DNA from: Streptomyces sp. Y2F8-2
Lineage (GTDB): Bacteria > Actinomycetota > Actinomycetes > Streptomycetales > Streptomycetaceae
Direction of reading: 5' to 3'
DNA: 64,000 nt
Assembly (NCBI RefSeq): GCF_014905555.1
Contig: NZ_BNGS01000009.1
Span: 248,001 to 312,000, forward strand
The translations under genes and the position numbers were made by a program. The notes under the pieces were generated by a model, which had not been told where the DNA came from, made no database searches, and saw only the letters and a list, made by a program, of their open reading frames with translations. Below, piece by piece: positions 51,587-58,911 of the stretch (position 1 is the first letter of the stretch; each line of letters starts with the position of its first letter).

Positions 51587-52189
51587 TCACCCGTATTCCA
51601 CGGCCGCGTCCAGCAGCCAGTCCGTCAGGTAGCCGGCGAAGGAGGAGCGCACCAGCACCCAGAAGCCGGCCCTGGCTTCGTCGCGGGCGACCAGGACGAC
51701 CTGCGTGCGCGCCAGCGTCGTCTGGGCGCAGCGACCGGGGCCGAAGGAGCGCGGGTGCAGGTCCAGCGCGCAGCCGTGGGACAGCAGGTCGCGGGCGCGG
51801 GGTCCGGCGACCAGGAGGGTGGTGCGCTGGGCGGAGACATCGGTGACGGAGACGGGTTCGTCCCCGGCCGCCGCGCGGATCCGGCCCTCCAGCTCCCGCT
51901 GCGTTCCGGGCGGGGCCACCAGCAGCCATTCGTCGGGGCCGAGCCACACCGCGGTCAGGTCGCCGGCCCGTACCACGGTGTTCGGCTCCAGGGGCAGCTG
52001 GAACCCCAGGGCGAGACCCACGGCGTCCGCCGCCGGGCTCTTGGCGTCGAGGCGGATGTTCACCTGGGCCAGGAAGGGGAGTTCGGCCAGGCGGATCGCG
52101 CCCCCGGAGGAGCGCGTCGCGGCGGCCAGGCGGTCGGCGGCGTGCGCCAGGGGGCTGCGCTGCCGTGCGGTCAGGGCGGTGTCAGCCAT
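51587..52189 (-). CDS. soxG: Sarcosine oxidase gamma subunit
   Basis: A protein of 200 aa. Gamma-subunit features: SPLAHAADRLAAATRSSGGAIRLAELPFLAQVNIRLD, WLGPDEWLLVAPPG, VTDVSAQRTTLLVAGPRARDLLSHGCALDLHPRSFGPGRCAQTTLARTQVVLV. Part of the heterotetrameric (alpha-beta-gamma-delta) enzyme, fold related to the folate-binding GcvT module. It overlaps the alpha-subunit stop by 8 nt. Confidence 0.9.
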   Translation of the reverse strand: MADTALTARQRSPLAHAADRLAAATRSSGGAIRLAELPFLAQVNIRLDAKSPAADAVGLALGFQLPLEPNTVVRAGDLTAVWLGPDEWLLVAPPGTQRELEGRIRAAAGDEPVSVTDVSAQRTTLLVAGPRARDLLSHGCALDLHPRSFGPGRCAQTTLARTQVVLVARDEARAGFWVLVRSSFAGYLTDWLLDAAVEYG

Positions 52190-55100
52190 CGCGGCGGGCT
52201 CCCTCGGGGTCGTAGAGGACGGGGCTGGCGACGGTCACCGGGACCAGCCGGTCGCCGACCGGCGCGTAGAGGCGTTCCCCGATGCGGTCGCGGCCGCCCT
52301 TGATCAGGGCGAGAGCGAAGGTCCGGCCGAGCGCCGCGCTGCGGTAGCTGGAGGTGACGTGACCGAGCATCGGGACGGGCGGGGCGGGCAGTTCGCTGTC
52401 GGCGACCAGGTGGGTGCCCTCGGGGAGGAAGGCGGCCGGATCCTCGGGGAGGAGGCCGACGAGGTGCTTGCGGTCGGGGCGCACGGTGTCGGCGCGAGCG
52501 TAGGAGCGCTTGCCGATGAAGTCCGGCTTCTTCTTCGACACCGCCCAGCTCATGCCCAGGTCCTGCGGCGTGACCGTGCCGTCGGTGTCCTGACCGATGA
52601 TCGGGTAGCCCTTCTCGGCGCGCAGGACGTGCATGGTCTCGGTGCCGTACGGGGTGATGCCGTACGGGCCGCCGGTCTCGTACAGCGCCTCCCACAGGGC
52701 GAGGGCGTCCCAGGGCGACACGTTGATCTCGTAGGCCAGTTCGCCGGAGAAGCTGATCCGGCACACGCGGGCGTCGATGCCGGCGACGGTCGTCTCACGC
52801 CACGCCATGAACGGGAAGTCGTCGTTGCTCACCGCCAGTCGGGGCGCGAGCGAACCCAGGACCTCGCGGGAGCGGGGGCCGACGAGGGCCACGGTCGCCC
52901 ACTGCTCGGTGACCGAGGTGCAGCGGACGCGCAGTTCGGGCCACTCGGTCTGGAGCCACTCCTCCATCCAGTCCAGGACGGCGGCCGCGTTGCCGGTGGT
53001 CGTGGTGACCAGGAAGCGGTCCTGCGCGAGCCGGATGACCGTGCCGTCGTCGAAGACCATGCCGTCCAGGCGGCACATCACGCCGTAGCGGATCATGCCG
53101 ACCTTCAGGGTGCTCATCATGTTGGTGTAGAGCCGGTCGAGGAAGAGCGCGGCGTCCGGGCCCTGCACGTCGATCTTGCCGAGGGTGGAGGCGTCCATGA
53201 AGGCCACACCCTCGCGGGCGGCGCGGCACTCGCGCAGTACGGCGGTCTCCATGTCCTCGCCGTCCTGCGGGTAGTACCAGGGCCGCTTCCACTGGCCGAC
53301 GTTCTCGAAGAGCGCGCCGTGCTCCACATGCCAGGCGTGCAGAGCGGTGGTGCGGATCGGGTCGTGCAGCGGACCGCGGTCGCGGCCGGCGAGGGTGGCG
53401 AAGGAGACGGGGGTGAACGGCGGCCGGAACGTGGGCAGGCCGAGCGCCGAGAGGTCCACACCGAGGAGTTCGGCGACGACGCCGCTCGCCAGGACGCCGG
53501 CCGTCCTGCCCTGGTCGCCCCCGGTGCCGGCCGTGGTGTAGCGCTTGGTGTGCTCCACCGAGCGCAGGCCCGCACCCGTGGCGCGCGCCAAGTCATCGAC
53601 GGTCACGTCGCGTTGGAGGTCGACGAATCGGGGGGCGCCGGTGGAGGTGGGGATGGTGAAGACCTGCATGGGCGGGGTGTGCGGCCGGGCGGCCACGGCC
53701 GGGAGGGTCGGCGCCTCGGCGGGGTAGCCCTCCGCCTCGACCGCGCGGGTGCCGGCCGCCGCGCCCTGCGCCAGAGCCGCGGCGAGGTCGAAGGCCCCGT
53801 TCGCGCTGCCCGCGACCTCCACCGCCTGACGGCAGCTGTCGGGGACGAACGTGCCGAGTGCCTCGTCGTGGCGGAGCTTGCCGCCCGCCTGGCTGAACAG
53901 GTGCGCCACCGGGTTCCAGCCGCCGGAGACCAGGAGCAGGTCGACGGCGAACTCCCGCTGTCCGGCGGACTCCCCGTACGGGGCGACCGTCACGGCGGTG
54001 AGGCGGGCCCCGCCCTCGGTGCCGGTGACCGCGTGTCCGGCCAGCACCTCGATCCCGGCGGAGCGGGCACGCTCGGCCCACTCCCCCGGCTCGGGCCGGG
54101 TGTCGACGATCGCCGCGATGCCCACTCCCGCCGCCGCCAGGTCGAGCGCGGCGGCGTAGGCGCTGTCGTTGGTGGTGAACACGACCGCGTGGCGGCCGGG
54201 CAGAACGGCGTACTTGTGGAGGTACGTCCGGGCCGAGGCGGCCAGCATCACGCCGGGGCGGTCGTTGTCGCCGAACGCCAGCGAACGCTCGTGGGCGCCG
54301 GTCGCGAGGACCACGCGGCGGGCACGGATGCGCCAGACTCGCTCGCGGGAGACATGGTCCGGGGCCTGGGCGCCGAGGTGGTTCGTGCGGCGCTCGACGG
54401 CGAGGAGGTGGTTGTCGTCGTAGTGGCCGAAGACGGTGGTGCGGCGCAGGACGCGCACCTCGGGAGCGGCCTCGAGTCGAGCGCGCGTCGCCTGCACCCA
54501 GTCGAGGTGTTCGCCGGTGCCGAGCAGGCTGCCGCCGAGATCGGGCTGGTCGTCGGCGAGGATGACGCGGGCGCCGCTGTTCGCCGCCGCCGCTGCGGCG
54601 GCGAGGCCGGCGGGGCCCGCGCCGACGACCAGCAGGTCGCAGTGGGCGTGTACGGCGTCGTAGCGGGCGGGGTCGGGTTCGGTGGCGAGGCGGCCCTGGC
54701 CGGGGAGGCTGCTCGCGACGAGGCCGTCGTAGAGCTCGACGGTCGTGGCGGGGAGCATGGGCTCGGGGAAGGGGGCCTCGATCTGGACGACCGCGTTGGG
54801 TTCCTCGACGCCGGCCGAGAAGATGCCGCGGGGGCGGCCGAGTTTGATGCTGGTCGCTGCCGCGATGACGCCGTTGGCGAGGAGGGCGGAGGCGAGGGTG
54901 TCGCCGCGGTGGCCCTGGTATTCGGTGCCGTCGAAGACGAAGGTCAGGGGAGCGCTTCGGTCTACGCGGCCGCCGGTGGGGAGGCGGAACGGCTGGTTTT
55001 CCTCCCCCACCCCGCCCCTTCCCGCCGTATCCGATATGCGGCTGCCGCCGCGTGGCAGGGGGGCCGCCCCCTGGACCCCGACTGGGGGCTCTGCCCCCAG

Positions 55101-55505
55101 ACCCCCGTCGCCCTGAACGGGCTCGTCCTCAAACGCCGGACGGGCTGCTGGTGCCGAACGTGGCTCGACGGTGGCCGGACGCGGCGGTGCAGCAGCCGGG
55201 CGCGGCCCCGTCGCGGCCGGGCGCAGCCCACTCGCTTCCGGGCGGTCCTCCCCCACCCGGTACACCGCCAGGATCTCGTTCGTCGCCGTGTCCCGTACCG
55301 CGTTGAACCACTTGCGGCAGCCCGCCGCATGGCTCCACCGCTCGGCGAACGGCCCCTTCGGGTTGGCGCGGAAGAACAGGTAGCGCGCCCACTCCTCGTC
55401 GGTGAGGGCCGCCGGGTCCTCGGGGTAGGGCACGTGGGCCTGGCCACCGTAGTGGAACTCGGCCTCGTCGCGGGGCCCGCACCACGGGCAGGAAATGAGC
55501 AGCAT
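52182..55505 (-). CDS. soxA: Sarcosine oxidase delta and alpha subunits in one open frame (soxD-soxA)
   Basis: One uninterrupted 1107-codon frame. Residues 1-~90 are the delta subunit, with zinc-binding cysteines (MLLISCPWCGPRDEAEF, HAAGCRKWFNAVRDT). Residues ~91-165 are an Ala/Pro-rich linker whose second half is encoded by a GC-rich repeat element. From about 166 comes the alpha subunit: YQGHRGDTLASALLANGV, a Rossmann motif (LLVVGAGPAGLAAAAAAANSGARV), FRDPAVIL-like FAD/NAD domains, and a C-terminal GcvT-type folate domain (YGVMCRLDGMVFDDGTVIRL, GELAYEINVSP). Normally soxD and soxA are separate. A GTG at 55010, with GGGAAGG upstream, could start a separate 942-aa SoxA, but no stop codon ends soxD before it. 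The enzyme demethylates sarcosine to glycine, forming methylene-tetrahydrofolate and H2O2. Confidence 0.85.
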   Translation of the reverse strand: MLLISCPWCGPRDEAEFHYGGQAHVPYPEDPAALTDEEWARYLFFRANPKGPFAERWSHAAGCRKWFNAVRDTATNEILAVYRVGEDRPEASGLRPAATGPRPAAAPPRPATVEPRSAPAARPAFEDEPVQGDGGLGAEPPVGVQGAAPLPRGGSRISDTAGRGGVGEENQPFRLPTGGRVDRSAPLTFVFDGTEYQGHRGDTLASALLANGVIAAATSIKLGRPRGIFSAGVEEPNAVVQIEAPFPEPMLPATTVELYDGLVASSLPGQGRLATEPDPARYDAVHAHCDLLVVGAGPAGLAAAAAAANSGARVILADDQPDLGGSLLGTGEHLDWVQATRARLEAAPEVRVLRRTTVFGHYDDNHLLAVERRTNHLGAQAPDHVSRERVWRIRARRVVLATGAHERSLAFGDNDRPGVMLAASARTYLHKYAVLPGRHAVVFTTNDSAYAAALDLAAAGVGIAAIVDTRPEPGEWAERARSAGIEVLAGHAVTGTEGGARLTAVTVAPYGESAGQREFAVDLLLVSGGWNPVAHLFSQAGGKLRHDEALGTFVPDSCRQAVEVAGSANGAFDLAAALAQGAAAGTRAVEAEGYPAEAPTLPAVAARPHTPPMQVFTIPTSTGAPRFVDLQRDVTVDDLARATGAGLRSVEHTKRYTTAGTGGDQGRTAGVLASGVVAELLGVDLSALGLPTFRPPFTPVSFATLAGRDRGPLHDPIRTTALHAWHVEHGALFENVGQWKRPWYYPQDGEDMETAVLRECRAAREGVAFMDASTLGKIDVQGPDAALFLDRLYTNMMSTLKVGMIRYGVMCRLDGMVFDDGTVIRLAQDRFLVTTTTGNAAAVLDWMEEWLQTEWPELRVRCTSVTEQWATVALVGPRSREVLGSLAPRLAVSNDDFPFMAWRETTVAGIDARVCRISFSGELAYEINVSPWDALALWEALYETGGPYGITPYGTETMHVLRAEKGYPIIGQDTDGTVTPQDLGMSWAVSKKKPDFIGKRSYARADTVRPDRKHLVGLLPEDPAAFLPEGTHLVADSELPAPPVPMLGHVTSSYRSAALGRTFALALIKGGRDRIGERLYAPVGDRLVPVTVASPVLYDPEGARRDG
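55082..55147. repeat. Streptomyces GC-rich repeat element (copy B) inside the soxD-soxA frame
   Basis: CTGGGGGCTCTGCCCCCAGA at its left end is a self-complementary hairpin, followed by CCCCCG, CCTGAACGGGCTCG, and TCCTCAAACGCCGGACGGGCTG. It shares the CAGACCCCCG...CCTCAAACGCCGGA signature with 42906-42955. It is normally intergenic; here it is read as protein. Confidence 0.75.
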
Positions 55506-55516
55506 GGTTCGGCTCC

Positions 55517-56749
55517 CTAGTGGGCCACCGCGGCCGCGCCGTGCTCGTCGACGAGCGCGCCGGTGGTGAAACGGTCGAGCGAGAAGGGGGCGTTCAGGGG
55601 GTGGGGCGTGTCGTGGGCGATGGTGTGGGCGTAGACCGAGCCGACTCCCGGGGTGGCTTTGAAGCCGCCCGTTCCCCAGCCGCAGTTGAGGTAAAGGTTG
55701 TCGACCGGGGTGAGGCCGACGATGGGCGAGGCGTCCGGGCTGACGTCGACGATGCCGCCCCAGGTGCGCAGCACGTGGGCCCGGGCGAAGACCGGGAAGA
55801 GTTCCAGGGCGGCGGACATCTGCTCCTCGATGATGTGGAACGCGCCGCGCTGGGTGTAGGAGTTGTACGCGTCGATGCCGGCGCCCATCACCAGCTCGCC
55901 CTTGTGGGCCTGGCTCACGTACACGTGGACGGCGTTGGACATGACCACCGTGGGGTGCACCGGTTCCAGGAGTTCGGAGACCAGGGCCTGCAACGGGTGG
56001 CTCTGGAGCGGGAGTTCGATGCCGGCCATGGCGGCGAGGACCGAGGTGTGACCGGCGGAGCACAGGGCCACCTTGCCCGCCGCGATCGGGCCGAGCGTGG
56101 TCTGCACGCCGACCACCCGGCCGCCGACCACGTCGAGGCCGGTGACCTCGCAGTTCTGGATGATGTCGATGCCGGCCGCGTCCGCGGAGCGGGCGAAGCC
56201 CCAGGCCACGTAGTCGTGCTTGGCGATGCCGGCGCGCGGCTGGTAGGTGCCGCCGAGGACGGGGTAGCGCACGTCGGGTGAGGTGTTGACGATCGGACAG
56301 ACCTCTTTCACCGCCTGCGCGTCGAGCCACTCGGCGTCGACGCCGTTGAGCCGGTTGGCCTCGACGCGGCGCACGCTGTCGCGGACGTCCTGCAGGCTGT
56401 GCGCGAGGTTCAGCACGCCGCGCTGGGAGAAGAGGATCGGGTAGTCGAGCTCCTCCTCCAGTCCTTCCCAGAGTTTGAGGGCGTGCTCGTAGATGCCGGC
56501 GCTCTCGTCCCACAGGTAGTTGGAGCGGATGATCGTGGTGTTGCGGGCCATGTTGCCGCCCGCGAGCCAGCCCTTCTCCAGGACCGCGACGTTGGTGATG
56601 CCGTGGTTCTTCGCCAGGTAGTGGGCGGTGGCCAGGCCGTGTCCGCCGCCGCCCACGATCACCACGTCGTACGACCGCCTGGGCTCGGGGGTGCGCCACA
56701 GCCAGTCGGGGTGGTCGGGGAGGTCGGCGCCGGGGGTGCGGGGGCTCAT
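55517..56749 (-). CDS. soxB: Sarcosine oxidase beta subunit
   Basis: A protein of 410 aa. FAD Rossmann motif YDVVIVGGGGHGLATAHYLAKNHGITNVAVLEKGWLAGGNMARNTTIIRSNYLWDES, followed by QRGVLNLAHS and the C-terminal GIVDVSPDASPIVGLTPVDNLYLNCGWGTGGFKATPG. It carries the non-covalent FAD and the covalent FMN site of the heterotetramer where sarcosine is oxidised. Its start overlaps glyA (ATGA), and the soxD ATG follows after 11 nt. Confidence 0.95.
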   Translation of the reverse strand: MSPRTPGADLPDHPDWLWRTPEPRRSYDVVIVGGGGHGLATAHYLAKNHGITNVAVLEKGWLAGGNMARNTTIIRSNYLWDESAGIYEHALKLWEGLEEELDYPILFSQRGVLNLAHSLQDVRDSVRRVEANRLNGVDAEWLDAQAVKEVCPIVNTSPDVRYPVLGGTYQPRAGIAKHDYVAWGFARSADAAGIDIIQNCEVTGLDVVGGRVVGVQTTLGPIAAGKVALCSAGHTSVLAAMAGIELPLQSHPLQALVSELLEPVHPTVVMSNAVHVYVSQAHKGELVMGAGIDAYNSYTQRGAFHIIEEQMSAALELFPVFARAHVLRTWGGIVDVSPDASPIVGLTPVDNLYLNCGWGTGGFKATPGVGSVYAHTIAHDTPHPLNAPFSLDRFTTGALVDEHGAAAVAH

Positions 56750-58032
56750 CGGACGTCTCCTGAAGGACCGGAAAGGTGCGGGTAGAGCGGGTGCTCGGCG
56801 GCCAGGGCCGCTGTGCGGGCGCGCAGCGCGGCCACGTCCGGCTCGGGCTGGAGGGCGAGCGCGATGACGTCGGCGACCTCCGTGAAGTCCTCCTCGGTGA
56901 AGCCGCGGGTGGCGAGCGCCGGGGTGCCGATGCGCAGGCCGGAGGTGACCATGGGCGGGCGCGGGTCGAAGGGGACGGCGTTGCGGTTGACGGTGATGCC
57001 GATCTCGTGCAGCAGGTCCTCGGCGCGCCGGCCGTCGAGTTCGGACTCACGCAGGTCGACCAGGACGAGGTGGACGTCCGTGCCGCCCGTCAGCACCTTC
57101 ACCCCGGCCGCTGCCGCGTCGGGCCGGGTGAGGCGTTCGGCGAGGATGCGGGCGCCGGCCAGGGTGCGGGCCTGGCGTTCGGCGAACTCGGGCGACGCGG
57201 CGACCTTGAAGGAGACCGCCTTCGCGGCGATGACGTGCTCCAGGGGGCCGCCCTGCATGCCGGGGAACACCGCCGAGTTGATCTTCTTGGCGAGGTCGGC
57301 GTCGTTGGTCAGGATCACCCCGCCGCGGGGACCGCCGAGCGTCTTGTGCGTGGTGGTGGTGACCACGTGCGCGTGCGGGACGGGACTCGGGTGAAGTCCG
57401 GCGGCGACCAGGCCCGCGAAGTGCGCCATGTCGACCATGAGGAGGGCACCGACCTCGTCGGCGATGCGGCGGAAGGCCGCGAAGTCCAGCTGCCTCGGGT
57501 ACGCCGACCAGCCCGCGATGATCATCTTGGGGCGGTGTTCCTTGGCGAGCCGCTCCACCTCGTCCATGTCGACGAGGTTGTCCGCCGCGGAGACGTGGTA
57601 CGGCACGACATTGAGCATCTTGCCGCTGTAGTTGATGCGCATGCCGTGGGTGAGGTGACCGCCGTGCGCGAGGTCGAGACCGAGGATGGTGTCGCCCGGC
57701 TGGAGGAGGGCGAAGAAGACCGCCGTGTTCGCCTGCGCGCCCGAGTGGGGCTGGACGTTGGCGAAGCCGGCGCCGAACAGGGACTTGACGCGCTCGATGG
57801 CCAGGCGTTCGGTGACGTCGACGTGTTCGCAGCCGCCGTAGTAGCGGCGGCCCGGGTAGCCTTCCGCGTACTTGTTGGTCGCGACCGAGCCCTGGGCCTC
57901 CATGACGGCGGAGGGCGCGAAGTTCTCGGAGGCGATCATCTCGAGGGTGGACTGCTGTCGGTGCAGCTCGGCGCCGAGGGCGGCGTGGACCTCGGGGTCC
58001 AGCTCCGCCAGCGGGGTGTTCAGCACGTTCAT
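56746..58032 (-). CDS. glyA: Serine hydroxymethyltransferase
   Basis: A protein of 428 aa. PLP enzyme joining glycine and methylene-tetrahydrofolate to serine. Features: LEMIASENFAPSAVMEAQGSVATNKYAEGYPGRRYYGG, SGAQANTAVFFALLQPGDTILGLDLAHGGHLTHG, and the PLP lysine in VVTTTTHKTLGGPRGG. Both ends overlap neighbours by ATGA (folD before, soxB after). In this operon it uses the glycine and one-carbon unit released by sarcosine oxidase; a housekeeping glyA is probably elsewhere. Confidence 0.95.
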   Translation of the reverse strand: MNVLNTPLAELDPEVHAALGAELHRQQSTLEMIASENFAPSAVMEAQGSVATNKYAEGYPGRRYYGGCEHVDVTERLAIERVKSLFGAGFANVQPHSGAQANTAVFFALLQPGDTILGLDLAHGGHLTHGMRINYSGKMLNVVPYHVSAADNLVDMDEVERLAKEHRPKMIIAGWSAYPRQLDFAAFRRIADEVGALLMVDMAHFAGLVAAGLHPSPVPHAHVVTTTTHKTLGGPRGGVILTNDADLAKKINSAVFPGMQGGPLEHVIAAKAVSFKVAASPEFAERQARTLAGARILAERLTRPDAAAAGVKVLTGGTDVHLVLVDLRESELDGRRAEDLLHEIGITVNRNAVPFDPRPPMVTSGLRIGTPALATRGFTEEDFTEVADVIALALQPEPDVAALRARTAALAAEHPLYPHLSGPSGDVR

Positions 58033-58889
58033 ACGGTGTTCGCGTTCCTCTCGGCGGCCTCGACGACGTTGGCGAGCAGCATCGCCCGGGTCATGGGTCC
58101 CACTCCCCCGGGCATCGGCGCCAGCCACCCGGCGACCTGGGCGGCCTCCGGGTGGACGTCGCCGACGAGCCCGTGCTCGGTGCGGGTGATGCCGACGTCC
58201 AGGACGGCCGCGCCGGGGCGCAGCATGTCCTTGGTGATCAGTCCGGGCGAGCCGGCCGCGGCGACGACGATGTCCGCCTCGCGTACGTGCCAGGCCAGGC
58301 CCTTGGTTCCGGTGTGGCACAGGGTCACGGTGGCGTTCTCGGACCTGCGGGTGAGCAGGAGCCCGATCGGCCGTCCCACCGTGATGCCCCGCCCGATCAC
58401 GCACACGCGCGCTCCGGCGAGCGGCACCTCGTACCGGCGGAGCAGTTCGACGATGCCGCGCGGGGTGCAGGGCAGGGGGGCGTCGACACCGAGGACGAGC
58501 CGGCCGAGGTTGACGGGGTGCAGTCCGTCGGCGTCCTTGGCGGGGTCCATGCGTTCCAGTACGGCGTTCGCGTCCAGGTGGCGCGGCAGCGGGAGTTGGA
58601 CGATGTAGCCGGTGCAGGCCGGGTCGGCGTTGAGTTCGTCGATGACGTCCTCGACCTGCTGCTGGGTCGCGTCGGCGGGCAGCTCGCGGCGGAGGGAGGC
58701 GACTTTGATCTGCGCGCAGTCACGGTGCTTCCCTGCGACATAGGCGTGGCTGCCCGGGTCGTCACCGACCAGGACGGTGCCGAGACCCGGCGGGCGGCCG
58801 GTCGCGGCGGTCGACTTGGCCACTCGTTCGGCGAGTTCGCGACGGATGGCGGCTGCGGTCGCCTTGCCGTCGAGCAGTTGTGCGGTCAC
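58029..58889 (-). CDS. folD: Methylene-tetrahydrofolate dehydrogenase/cyclohydrolase
   Basis: A protein of 286 aa from the GTG at 58889, with AGAGG 8 nt upstream, giving the usual AQLLDGKATAAAIR start. Signatures: YVAGKHRDCAQIKVASLRRELP (catalytic Lys in a YxxxK setting), GYIVQLPLPRHLDANAVLERMDPAKDADGLHP, GRGITVGRPIGLLL, PMPGGVGPMTRAMLLANVV. It oxidises the methylene-tetrahydrofolate generated by the two demethylases. Overlaps glyA by 4 bp. Confidence 0.94.
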   Translation of the reverse strand: MTAQLLDGKATAAAIRRELAERVAKSTAATGRPPGLGTVLVGDDPGSHAYVAGKHRDCAQIKVASLRRELPADATQQQVEDVIDELNADPACTGYIVQLPLPRHLDANAVLERMDPAKDADGLHPVNLGRLVLGVDAPLPCTPRGIVELLRRYEVPLAGARVCVIGRGITVGRPIGLLLTRRSENATVTLCHTGTKGLAWHVREADIVVAAAGSPGLITKDMLRPGAAVLDVGITRTEHGLVGDVHPEAAQVAGWLAPMPGGVGPMTRAMLLANVVEAAERNANTV

Positions 58890-58911
58890 CGGCGATACCT
58901 CTTCCCCACGG

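Noticed and set aside
51705..55520. A 1271-codon open frame on the plus strand opposite soxG and soxDA.
   Set aside because: It is the GC-rich antisense shadow of the sarcosine oxidase genes. Composition is Arg/Gly/Ala/Val-biased with no domain, and the opposite strand has clear conserved motifs.
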